Positions 12,300-22,556 of a stretch of 64,000 bases of DNA are shown here, piece after piece (positions within the stretch are counted from its first letter, which is position 1; each line of letters opens with the position of its first letter). The DNA is from Fomes fomentarius. Taxonomy: Eukaryota; Basidiomycota; Agaricomycetes; Polyporales; Polyporaceae. The translations under genes and the position numbers were made by a program. The notes under the pieces are model-generated. The model made no database searches. It was not told the origin of the DNA and saw nothing but the letters and a program-made list of their open reading frames with translations. The stretch covers positions 729,307 to 793,306 of the forward strand of contig JABYQN010000015.1 in assembly GCA_022606135.1 (NCBI GenBank), read 5' to 3'.

Positions 12300-14180
12300 G
12301 GTTTCCGAGTTCACGCTTTGCTCGCGAGGTTTCCACGGACCACCAGCCAGCATGTCCTCCAGCATCTGGATGCGGTCATGCAACTCCCCGCTCTCCTCGC
12401 GAAGCATCTTCTGTTGAAAAGAGCGCTCGTCCCGAGTGCGTGCTTCTCCTGAGTCCTTGAGGCCGTTGGATCTGCTGAGCCGTGGTCGTTCAGTGCCTCA
12501 GTGCCCAAGCTGGTACGACTGTGCTGCAGGCAATGTTGTGGCTCGGCGCTGTGCCGATGGATGAGAGTGCGCGTGACGACGGCGACGTGGACTCGTTTCC
12601 CCAAGCGCCATTCAACCGCGACGTAGGCGGACGCGACAAGCTCGCGGAGGGACGACGGTGAGGGGCGAACGGGTGTGAGAAGGTTGCAGAGGTTGACGAG
12701 GGGCGAACGAGTGAGAAGTCCCTCAACATTGGTGCTACTACTCCCAGAGGGTCCGGGCGGACGCGTCAGCAGTCATGTTGATGGAAGCTCACCGTGAGAG
12801 GCATACTCGCACCGGGCTTGAGGACATAGCACGCCCGGATGGTGTGTGATCGGCGCAGGAGGCCCAGAGAGCGGGGCCGTACCGAGCGCGGGCCGATTGA
12901 ACATACCTGGTGATTCGTGGTACAGACGTCACAAGAGGAGGCGAGGGGGCAGGAGCAAGGGAAGTAGCGGGAACCCGTTGAGATGAGGGGCTGTTGAGAG
13001 GGCAGTGAGGGGAGTTAGCGAACGAAGTAACAGTGGAAGCAGATGCGGGGAACTCATAGGATCAAAGAGGAAGGTTGCATTGAATTGCTAACAACCAATA
13101 CCACGTGCGCAGTGCTATTCTTCAAGCGGTTTGAGACTGAGCAACGCGGCAAGATCGGAGTCGAGAGTGTCTCAAGTTGAGACTGGTATCTGGGCTCTCT
13201 GGTGTTCGCTCTCAGCTGATTACACTATCTGACGGTACATCGTCCACAACAACACACCATCCAGCTAGTCCTAACTGTGAAGTGTCAAGACTAGGGAGAT
13301 GTTTCGAGATGCCAAACATATTGGACTCCGAGCTTGTTGATAGCGCCATCGCAGCTAGAGCGGGCGTACCCGATGTCGACGCTGCCACTGATATTCAGAG
13401 CAGATAGGGGCAACACAGCTCACGGGATGCACCTGAGTTTCGATACTCGGGCAGGCTGTCGGGTAGTGCGACGCAGAGGAATACACCGATTGTGATGCGG
13501 GTGGTGTTGCACGAGCTACGTGAACACAACACTACAACAAGCCCGCCCAGTCGATACGTGATACACGATGTTCCCCATCCCGACACCCACCAGTTAAATA
13601 ACCCATCCGAAGGCTGCTTAATGGATGAGGGCGCCATGCCCGCTGGGAACTTCTCGTGGCAGAGCGACTGGAGAGATACATTCCGGTTCTTGTCGTACGG
13701 GAGCCAGTCTGCCGAGTGCTGCGAGCACTCTGCGAGCTTTCGGTCGGGATGGCGCGAGATTGTGGCTTGCTCGGCCTCAGCGCGCCTGGTATGACGTTGA
13801 GCTTGGGTGTACAAGTCGTCGAACGAGAGAATCGGCACGTCTTCATGATTAAACCTTTCGGGTGTTGATCTTCTCGATGAGGCAGCCCCCAATCAACTCA
13901 GTTGGAAGAGAACGATAGTAGGAGAGACTTACCATGATACGTTCTTGATGTTCGTCGTGCGGCATTTCTCCCAAGCTCGCCGCTTCATCTAGACTTGAGT
14001 CGATCGAGAGAGTTTGAGAACTTGGAAGGTAGGTTTACTCACGTACGTCCTCTCCATCATTCTCTTCTTCGAGTTGAGCTTGGCAGTCCGGCGGTCTCGA
14101 GGTTCCCAAAGAGTACACACAGAGGAGCAACAAGGTGGGAGGCGGGGTGGCCCTTAGCCCACCCCCGCAATGTGAGTACT
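12300..14180 (-). pseudogene. remnant 2 of the coiled-coil gene (best preserved)
   Basis: Read on the - strand, three parts can be followed. Near 14.05-14.12 kb is a Glu-rich exon piece (AQLEEENDGEDV). At 13.75-13.89 kb is a piece with ILSFDDLYTQAQRHTRRAE followed by AEQATISRHPDRKLAE, likely a coiled coil. At 12.31-12.75 kb is a Ser/Pro-rich region and a terminal coiled coil (KMLREE, ELHDRIQMLEDMLAGGP). The pieces are interrupted by stops and frame changes. I do not know the protein. It could be a cytoskeletal or spindle-type coiled-coil protein, but that is only an impression. Confidence 0.45.
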
Positions 14181-14261
14181 CAAGTGCGGCGGAGTGCCGG
14201 ACACGGATTCTTCGACAGTGCCATCTCAGTGGGATAAGTAATGGTGAAGGACAACCGTACC

Positions 14262-14520
14262 TGACCCGTGACGTGGAGTAGTGATGCGTGACCGCGCCGG
14301 TGGCACGTTGAGAGTCACGCTGGTCACGGCTCGTCGTTCTCACTGGCTTGTCTTTGTTCTTCCCCGGAACTCCAAGTTCGACTCTATGCGACAAGACCTC
14401 ACCTAGCGGGAAACTCTTCCGAGCTTCACCGAAAATGGTAGCAGCCAGCGCGATGCTGGCTCCGTCACGACACAACTTAACTATGTCCAGTGGTAAGTAC
14501 TTGTCCGACAAATAAGTAGT
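14262..14520 (+). pseudogene. PMS1 fragment 2 with module M4, strongly truncated
   Basis: A worn module (14262-14345, GTGACC and GAGAGTCACG motifs, ACGCGT lost) is followed by the PMS1 leader (CTTCCCCGGAACTCC) and a trace of exon 1 (CGATGCTGGCTCCGT near 14455). Similarity then ends. It marks the junction where unrelated DNA, including the Ser/Pro gene, now follows. Confidence 0.5.
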
Positions 14521-15060
14521 CTGGAGGATTCGTTTCCTTTGTCAATCGCCTATGCCCCAGCTCAGCTGTAGACCCTACCGTCCACAGATATCTACACTCA
14601 ATCATGAGAGGACTGAGGCTGCTGGTCGGAAAATGGCTTTTCAGATCTTGCCACTGGTTCGAGAGACCTGCGCGTAGAGGGGCTATGCAGTTTGCCGACT
14701 CGGAGACCGGACACGCCAACGTCAAGTGCTGGCCGACTACTTGCAGTGAATGGCTAGGCCATTCAAGAAATGCCCGACGGTGCGATCCGTCACCTCACCC
14801 GTATACGGCTTGTTGAACCGGTTTCCAATCCAACTAAAGGATTTGAATTGTTCTAGACCTCGAGCGATATGGTTTAACACCTTTAGACCCCAGGCCGATT
14901 CGAATTCTAACATTGCAATTCTAGCCGTGACTCCCAGTTATGATATGTCCGCTCTACCACTCATGGCTGTTCCGTTCATTGTGATTCAGACCGTTCCCCT
15001 ATGTGTGCTCGTAAGCACTCTTCATCCGATGTCTTTCCAAGGGTCTAGACCACCCCTAAT
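14520..15060. other. intergenic, likely insertion boundary
   Basis: No array sequence is recognised here. It contains the 5' flank of the next gene. Small frames only. Confidence 0.35.
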
Positions 15061-15073
15061 GCGAGGCCAACAG

Positions 15074-15080
15074 TATATAA
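15074..15080 (+). promoter_or_regulatory. TATA box
   Basis: TATATAA lies 80 bases before the ATG at 15160, followed by a C/A-rich leader (CTCCCCACCAACGCAAACAC). A strong-looking fungal core promoter. Confidence 0.55.
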
Positions 15081-15159
15081 GGAGGCCTTCATACCGCCCA
15101 ACTCCCCACCAACGCAAACACTCCTCAATCCACCCTACTCAGTAGTCGCGAACCCTACC

Positions 15160-16041
15160 ATGGCCGCTAACACCACGTCTACCTTCGCCCGCAAGGCGTC
15201 GAACCTGGCCAGCTCGGCCTTCACGACGACCGGTTCGTCGACGTCGAGCACCAAGGGCCCCTTCCCGCCCAACCACTGTCCGAACAAGCTCCAGCTGCAG
15301 TGCAGACTCCGTGAGTCGCTTGGACACGGGCTCCCTTCCACCGTGACGCAACGGAAGCTACGCGCCCCGGCGGCGACGTTGGTTCCTCGCGAGGTTCGCG
15401 TTCACTCTCCCAGTGAGTTCATGTCTTGTGTGTATGCAAAATACATGTGCTGACACCATGCATTGGAAGATCCCTCTACCATTCCCTCTACCACCCATAC
15501 CTCCGCCACGATGCCGGAGCCACTGGCTGCCTCCGCCAACGATCAACCCTGGAGGAAGATCGTCGAAGCGCCATCGCCGAGCATGCTCCCCACTCCCTAC
15601 TTCAGCCGCCCCCACTTCCCCGACCACAGTTCGCGGGTGAAGATCTTCGAGGCGCCATCACCGAGCATGCTCCCTACTCCCGACTTCGGTCGTCCCCACC
15701 ACAGTCAGAGTTCGAGGAAGATGGTGTCGGAAGCGCCTTCACCGAGCATGCTCCCCACTCCTCCGGACTTCGACCGCCCCCGCTTCCCGCACCGCCGCTC
15801 GCGGACGTCGGCCGCCCGCAAGGCATCCGAGCAGGGCGTCGTTGGACTGTTCACCCTCGAGGAAGACGCGATTGTGAGCCCATGGCATCTCGAGCTGAAC
15901 ACCGACTCCTCCTCGTTCCGCCGCACGCCTGGAGCGCCGCAGGGACGGAAAGCATTCACGCAGTCTGGCGAGACTAATTATGCCACGAGGATCGGCCTCG
16001 GTCTCATGATTGCTGGGCAATCTTTCCTCCCCATCGTTTGA
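15160..16041 (+). CDS. Ser/Pro-rich protein with three EAPSPSMLPTP repeats
   Basis: Exons 15160-15310 and 15470-16041 are joined by a 159-base intron (GTGAGT...GGAAG, branch GCTGAC), giving 240 residues in frame. Three imperfect repeats of ~25-30 residues follow residue ~75. Each has EAPSPSMLPTP, then a F-x-RP(H/R)F or F-x-RPHH piece and a Ser/Arg run. After them come a basic stretch (PHRRSRTSAARKA), an acidic-hydrophobic motif (GLFTLEEDAIVSPW) and a hydrophobic tail. There is no signal peptide or transmembrane segment. SP/TP dipeptides in the repeats look like proline-directed kinase sites. I recognise no family. It sits between array units 2 and 3 and has a good TATA box, so it is probably expressed. 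Confidence 0.65.
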
Positions 16042-16505
16042 CGACATCTGTATGTGCATGTACACGTACGCTAGTCTCGACCTGGCGTCTGGACAACATA
16101 GAAGTCATAATCATATGAATGTCAATCCAAAGTCCGAGTCGTCTATTCGACTCCTGACTCGATCAGCATGATATTCTATTGTGAGCGAGCTGTGTTGCAT
16201 GATAGCCATCGATGCTTTTTCAGACATCTAGACGTTCAAGGAGGTCGCGTAGTAGAGTTCGTCGCTGTGCTAGATAAGTGAGGCATTAAGTGTGCGGTGA
16301 AACCGACCGCGGAGGGACTCGGACGCCGTCGAGCAGACGTGATCGCCTTCGACGAAGAGGCAGAGGCAGCGGGGTCCGGCGAAAGAGAACGGTGGATGTA
16401 TGTAGGATGGACGTCAGGGAGAGGTTGGATGTTGGAGATGTATGTGATCCGGAAGAATGCGTCTCGGATGTCTTTCTTGGAGGGCACCAGTCTGGCGCCT
16501 TTCAA
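16042..16505. other. intergenic with a short coding-like frame
   Basis: A frame at 16297-16587 reads WMLEMYVIRKNASRMSFLEG and looks like the tail of a protein. It ends in a donor-like GTGAGT, has no partner exon and stays unassigned. Confidence 0.3.
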
Positions 16506-16590
16506 GTTGATGCGTGTGAGTCACTGTGACTGGTGCGTCGAGGCTCGCTGGGTCACGAGTGTGACTCTATCACTGGAGTCATCCTGAGTA
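16505..16590 (+). promoter_or_regulatory. array module M5 upstream of F-box copy 3
   Basis: GAGTCACTGTGACTGGTGCG followed by GTGACTC...GGAGTCATCC. The ACGCGT core is mutated here, although the gene downstream is open. Confidence 0.45.
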
Positions 16591-16631
16591 CGGGCCCCTA
16601 AGTTGTTTCTTTCAGGTTTAACGCGTTGTCG

Positions 16632-19226
16632 ATGGTGCCAGTCATATTGTCTCGCAGCGCACCACAAGCCCCCATGAGCGTTGATTACCCAACTACGAAT
16701 AGTGCCCAGCGACTCGGAGCGCTGAGGTCATGGAGGTGGAAAGGCAGCCTACAAGAACTCCCGCACTTGGCGGTTGAGATTCAGCTCAAAGTACGTCCCC
16801 GAAGTCTCCCCAGTAGTGCGCACAATTGAATGCCATGTGATACATACCAGGTGTACTCTTACCTTGACCCTCGAGATCTACTCGTTCTCGCGCGTACATG
16901 CAAACGATTCCGCGCGTTCTTCTTACACCGTTCCAACGAGCCACTCTGGCGTGCCGCAGGCGAGAATGTGGGGAATCTCCCGCCATGTCCACCGTTCATG
17001 AGCGAACCTGCATTCTTGAACCTCTTGTTCAGCACATATTGTCAGGTACGTACCATCCGTGTCACAGATGTCCATCATCATATTTCATGATTCGTGTGTG
17101 CAGAACTGTGGAAGGTCCGGTGTGTGGAAGGTGATGTGGGCTTGGTTCGCACGGTATTGTCCAAAGTGTGTCATCGTGCTGTGAGTTGCTGTTGTTATGT
17201 TTGCGCGTCAATCTCAGCTAATCGGATGCCACATGGAGGTCGTACACTTACGACGAAGCCCGAGAGGAGATGTGGAATGTTGATCCACAAATTCAACATA
17301 AGGCACTCACCATTCCTAGCGCGCTTTTGAATCTGTTTGGAGCGATTGAGGGCCAGGCGGAGTGAGTCATACTTCGCCCTCCAACTTGAATCCATATGGA
17401 TCATCCTACGTGGGGTAGACGCTACTACCATCACAACACCGGTATAGTGTTTCGACTCCGCAAATCCCATGTCGACTCCTTCATACAAGCACTCGACCAA
17501 CTGCCGAAGCCAATCACAGACGAGGCTAGGTCGCAGGTCATTGGGAGGCAGAAGGCGTATATAGCACCTAAGCTACCAGTGAGCATGATTTCCGCAGCTG
17601 CGAGCCCCTCCCTGAAGCTAATTTCAATCCTAGTATATAAAAGCCTGTAAAGACTGGCACGATAAACGGCAGACAGCACGAGCTGACCGTTTCGCAGCCA
17701 AGCGTCGCGAACACTTCACAGAGTGAGCAGTTACACATTGCGAAAGTCCCTCACTTACTCTATCGTACAGGATCGTGACACGTCTGAATGAACGGGGATG
17801 GGGTCAAGAAGTTGAGCTAATTCAACATCACGGTATTGATATCGTGAAAATGCGAGCATTGCAAGTCGTACGACAACCGTCCAGGTTGACACCAAAATGT
17901 ATGGTATTCCGGGTACTTGTTGTCAATCTTCATCTTCCCGCCGTTACTCAATGTTCGTTCTTCTAGCATGGGAGAAGGCTTTTAAGGCCATCTATCCTAT
18001 GTTGCAGCTATACCGGCATAAGAGACTCGTGAGGGAAAGCGCGGGAGTCTTTCGCCCACGCTTCGCTGCGCTTCAGGCTGCGATACTGGCCCATTACATC
18101 CAGATTCCTCGGAACGCAACAATGGACTGTCATCCTGATTCCGTTGATCTTGCATTGATGGACGAGTGTAGGGTTATCGCCGACGTGCCGGAAGACCAGA
18201 CCATCACCCAAGAGGACTTTGCCCGTGTTGTTCCTGAACTCGCTGCGCGCTGGGAGCAGGAGCGCAAGAAAGAACTGATTGAAGCGGTCGTCTCGCGTCT
18301 GCCAGTGCCGCCTCCAGATGATGTGGATGTCCTCGGGCTTAGCATTGCAATTTTTCCATGCACGGATTGCAAGTTCGCCCGACACTCTCGATCACGGCCG
18401 GATGCATTCTATCGCTATCCCGCAATACTCGGCCATCCCTGCGCGCATGCCCGATACCACTCTTCTGACTTCGAAACAGCGCACAACAAGGACATGGAAC
18501 CTTATCCGACGCTAGCTACGATACGCTCGACAGAAGAGGTAGAGCACGATCAACGGTGGTATCCCTTTACATTATCCGCCGCGCGTGATCTCGATGACAC
18601 CATCCATTACCTGTCCGAAATCTTGTGTGTCATGGGACTCGACCCTTGGCGAACCACGGAGGAGGACCTACAAGCATCCCCCGCGCGGCTTAGATGTATA
18701 CTGTGCCAGTCGTATCGAGAGAGACATGTTCAATGTATGGAAGTACCGCCCCCTCACTTGTCAAGGACTTATTCGTGGGAGGCTGCGGTGCGTATACCAG
18801 CACCGCTGCCGATGCTGACACTTACTGATATCTTCTCCGACGAAAAGCTGCACCATTCCTTCTACCACAGGTATCATGATCCCACTCATTGGGAGCTCGC
18901 CGAAACCTCTACCTCTGCTGCTGCTTGTGAACCCGAAGGCGCGCTTTCGCTGATGACACCAGGCGCTGTATGGGCGTGCTCGTTATGCGTGCAGTGGGAC
19001 GACTGTGGCGATAAAATGAAGGCGCATCTTATGGAAAAGTAGGTGTCCCTACTGTGAGCTCTGCACCGGTTCACTGTGGTTTGCTCACGTTATCGATAGG
19101 CATCGAATAGAGTACTCGGACGACTGCATCAAGGATGGAACGATCTACCTTCATCAAAGCAAGAGCACCGTACCCTTCAAAATGCGCTCTCCTGTTCAAT
19201 GCGTGGAGGCTGATGGAAATGAGTGA
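16632..19226 (+). CDS. F-box/zinc-finger protein, copy 3 (intact)
   Basis: Ten exons: 16632-16790, 16851-17045, 17104-17180, 17239-17361, 17419-17578, 17634-17722, 17771-17898, 17967-18787, 18848-19038 and 19100-19226. They give 689 residues with every junction in phase. Residues ~42-85 are an F-box (LPHLAVEIQLK, then VYSYLDPRDLLVLARTC), the part that binds Skp1 in SCF ubiquitin ligases. C117/C120/C137/C140 form a CxxC...CxxC ribbon, and C628/C631/H644/H649 a C2H2 finger. The middle is a long helical region. Intron 8 (18788-18847) is 60 bases and also open, so a 709-residue read-through form is possible. Target and substrate are unknown. Copy 3 differs most from the other copies in exon 4 and has lost a 10-base insert in intron 8. 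Confidence 0.8.
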
Positions 19227-20400
19227 TTCACTATACTTGGTTGGTACGGTCACTCACCTTGCTCGCTCCGAGATGAGGACACTGATGCATGCTACCTATG
19301 TTTCATTTACGATAGTGTCTCGTTGCCTCATCACCGCGATTTCTCCCTCCATCTACTCGAGCGCGGGGTAGAAGTATTAGGTGTAGACTAATCACAATCG
19401 ACATCGCGATGGAGGTTGCATCTGATCACAACTTGACATGTTAGCATTGCCCTTCCCCTAGTACTCCTATGTAGGAGAATGGAACCACTGGTGGCATTAC
19501 AAGAACACAAATGACAAATGCGAGGCGGGCGCAAACGTCTTCCTTGAGAGTGCCGACCGGCAGTGAGCACCACGTGAGCGACGAGCTATGGTACAAGGTA
19601 AGGTCGTGCCGTGATGGCGCGCTTGTACACTATTGCCAGACACCATTCGTTGAAGTTGAAGTTCGCGCGGCAGCACCTGAGCTTCCGAGGCGAGTCAAGA
19701 CTTATGTACGGAAGCATCCAATCACATAAGCCGAAATCCGAGATCCGGCTCCGAAATCTGTCCTCCGTACCAGTATGTATAGTACGTCTTATTCTCTCAT
19801 TCCGCGATTCTATCCAATTACAATGCTTGTTTATCGTCCCATCATTTGAGGTAGATCGTCAGCGGTGAAATGCATACGTGAGGAACACAGCACCGAGGAA
19901 CCGAATATGGACCCTTCCTTGTTCGCCCGCCAAAGAGCTGACGAGGCCTGGGATGTGACATGCAGTCCAGCCTCCGTGACTCCTGCTGCCAGCTTCTGCC
20001 TGACAGATGCAAGCCTCCTCGGTATAAAACCCGAGGCAGTCGACGGACTGCTCTCTCTCCAGTACTACCACGTCCGCTCCCCTCTGCAAGGCGCTTTCTT
20101 CTCTTTTAGAGTTGAGTTGCGCTCTCAGACACACGTCTATACAGCTAGAGCTAGAGGGTGAAGACACGGCGCATCTCATCTACTAGTCCATCCTCGTTCA
20201 TTTACGATGGACTGTAGCGGACATCCTCATCTCTCAGTTGAGCTCTGATATGATATCACCCTCTCTATAACCACTGACATGGGTAACAGAGGCTTGCCCT
20301 AGACGATGCGCTGATGTATATCACTGCGGCGCTGGTGTCAAAACCCACGGCGTGCACGGTTCCCATATCCCATCACTACCTCCCCTCATCGCGCACGTCG
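19227..20400. repeat. conserved 3' flank of F-box copy 3, then worn sequence
   Basis: Similar to the flank of the other copies as far as ~19.85 kb (for example the GAAGTTCGCGCGGCAGCACC stretch). After that no gene is seen. A TATA-like TATAACC lies near 20267. Confidence 0.45.
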
Positions 20401-20406
20401 TACAGC

Positions 20407-20905
20407 ATGGCTGGCGCTCATACCACGTACGTCTCATACTTTCTGCACACTCCCCACATTTCCTCAGATCGCCGCCTTCCAGTACCACGACCATGTTCAT
20501 CATGGCCAGCCGCCCGTCGGTGTATAAGCCCACCTGGTGGCATCCGACGTTCGCGTCGCGTACCGCTCAGGCTCCTGCCGCTCCCAGTAAGCTGTATCGA
20601 TTGGATGCAGGGAGACAGGTAGACGAGTCAACGCCTTTCCGGTCAAGTCACTCGTCGGGGATGGGTGACTCGGACTGTGCAGAGCGTGCACGCCGCATTG
20701 CAAGGCTGAGCCTCCCATTGGTGAGTTGTACAATTCTGTCGCTGTACATGCATGTCGCAGAAGCTTACCTACCACACACAGTATGTGCCGGTAATGAACG
20801 TCCTCGACCTCGACCGCATGGATCGTGGACAAAGGTGCGTGATATCATATGCCTAAGTCGCTGATAATGTTCCTTCTGTGCTCCACCAAGCGGTCAAGGA
20901 TGTGA
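20407..20905 (+). CDS. small hypothetical protein, four exons
   Basis: Exons 20407-20426, 20468-20720, 20782-20834 and 20899-20905 give 110 residues. Junctions use GTACGT, GTGAGT and GTGCGT donors and keep frame. Visible features are an N-terminal Ser/Thr run, an aromatic motif (VYKPTWWHPTFASR), STPFRSSHSSGMGDSD, a basic stretch (RARRIARLSLPL) and a C-terminal motif (YVPVMNVLDLDRMDRGQ). The coherent motifs across introns argue that it is real. I recognise no function. The first and last exons are short and the least certain; translation could also begin at the ATG at 20493 or 20502. Confidence 0.5.
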
Positions 20906-22080
20906 AATAGTGTATGTACCTTGTAGTGTTGTAGATGTTGGATAATATATAGTTCCATCGTCTGTGTCGAGAGCACGCCGGGCGGTCACAACACTCCACT
21001 GAAGAGATGCGAGTAACCCATAACGAAGGACTTCGTTACTCTGAACACTGTAATCCCTACTGATACATGCCTTGTCGTCGTCATGAAGATTCGTACCAAC
21101 TACCACTACATGTGCGTGCATGCTTCGGGTCAAAACGAAAAGAACATCTGAACCGTGCTCGCGGCGCCGTGGTTCTGGGTATATGCATCGCATGCTCCTG
21201 CTTACTAGAAGTTCATCCCAATGTGGAGACAGAGTTTCCTTTGACGGCTGGTGACCACTGCGTGTTCGAGTCCGGGAACCGAAAGCCTGAGGACATCACG
21301 CCCGCGTTTCAGCCCTTGGTGATCGCCTGCTGGACCGGAACGTCCCGTCGATGATACCGAAAGGGCTTGTGGAAGACGGACGCACGGTTGTAGAATTGCA
21401 TCGCGCGGAAAACAGCACTGTGGAAGTCAGTAATTGCTCCCTCCTGATGAACCGCGCAGGAACCAAGGGCCGACAGCTGCCATGATCAGTCAGTCATCAG
21501 CGCCAATTCACCCGACCCTAGTAAGTACTAGTAGCGGGAGGACGTACGGGCTTGAGAGAAGATGAACTGCCCCTTTCAGGGAACAGGTGTCTCAGCGTCT
21601 GGGTGGACGTCGCGAGCCCCTCGCTCTGCTGCAGTCGACGTCGAGGCCGTCGAGGTCAGTGTTGAACACAAACTGCGCCATCGTGTTCGCGGGTGCAGCG
21701 GGGGTCTTCCCCCTGCGTCGTCGGGAGGTCGGTCTCCCCAAAAGCTGAGGCGACAATTGACATGCCCTGGTCGTTGTACTGTTGTTTGAGCTGCTTGCGC
21801 TTTCGTCACGTCCAGATTTGCCCAGTTCAGGACTTGGCCTGCCAGGCCCTTCGTAAGCAGGAAGGCCAGGGTTCCTAAACGTGAGCCGAAAGATTAGGAG
21901 GGTGAGGGTGATGAGCGTAGGCATGAGAACACCTACACAACGTTGAAAGTTGAAGCCCTGGATCTGGTTAAGTGGCGGGAGCACGTCCGCGCCGATAGGG
22001 AGATCGTCTACAGCTGGCGATGCCAAACAAACGCGCCAACGGTGAGTGCCAGTGTGTCAGTGTGTCAGTTTGTTGTTTTG
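20906..22080. other. gene-poor array sequence
   Basis: A 144-codon - strand frame at 21592-22026 has a hydrophobic stretch (LMPTLITLTLLIFRLTF), but no splice partners and no family. I treat it as unproven. Confidence 0.35.
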
Positions 22081-22300
22081 ACCTTAGCATGCCATCACCT
22101 TTTCATTGAGGTGGGAAGCAGGTGTTGTACCTTAAGACGATTGAGGCAAATAACGAAGTTACTCACGCATGCTCTCTCAATTGATCAGTCTCCTCTTCAA
22201 GTTGAGCCAGGTAGTCTGACGGTCTCCAGATTCCCAAAGATTACACACAGAGGAGCGACGAGGCGGGGTGTTTCTGATCCCACCCCCGCGATGTCGCACA
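22080..22300 (-). pseudogene. remnant 3 of the coiled-coil gene (fragment)
   Basis: Shares the block seen at 6.02-6.15 and 14.03-14.16 kb: the CTTCAAGTTGAGCCAGGTAG region followed by TTACACACAGAGGAGCGACG. Only this exon-sized piece is left in unit 3. Confidence 0.4.
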
Positions 22301-22414
22301 TACGAGCCCTGTCAGTACTCGAGTGCGAATTCCTGCACCCGGAGTCGACTGGGAATCAGACATTTCTGACTGGTCGTGCGATCGTGTGGCAGTAAATGCT
22401 CAGTAACGAACTGG

Positions 22415-22510
22415 ACGCATCACATTCGCAGTGGTGACGCGTGACTAACGCGTGAGTTGCTGTGATTGGCGCGTCGAGTCACAGGTGTGACTCTACGGAG
22501 TCATCCCGAG
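22415..22510 (+). promoter_or_regulatory. array module M6 upstream of F-box copy 4
   Basis: Two ACGCGT cores (22437-22442 and 22448-22453), then GGCGCGTCGAGTCACAG and a GTGACTCTACGGAGTCATCC palindrome. Its left part is closest to the module before PMS1 fragment 1 and its right part to the module before F-box copy 2. Confidence 0.55.
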
Positions 22511-22556
22511 TAGGTCCAAGACTCAAGTTCTTTCCTTCGACGTGTTGCCGAGAGTG

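Noticed and set aside
18788..18847. Read-through as the only form of F-box copy 3
   Set aside because: Although open, the segment has a GTGCGT donor, branch-like CTGAC/CTGAT and an AAAG acceptor, and it aligns with segments that must be introns in the other copies. A 709-residue form remains possible but is not my main model.
21592..22026. 144-codon - strand frame with a hydrophobic segment
   Set aside because: No partner exons, promoter or family, and it is surrounded by degraded array DNA.
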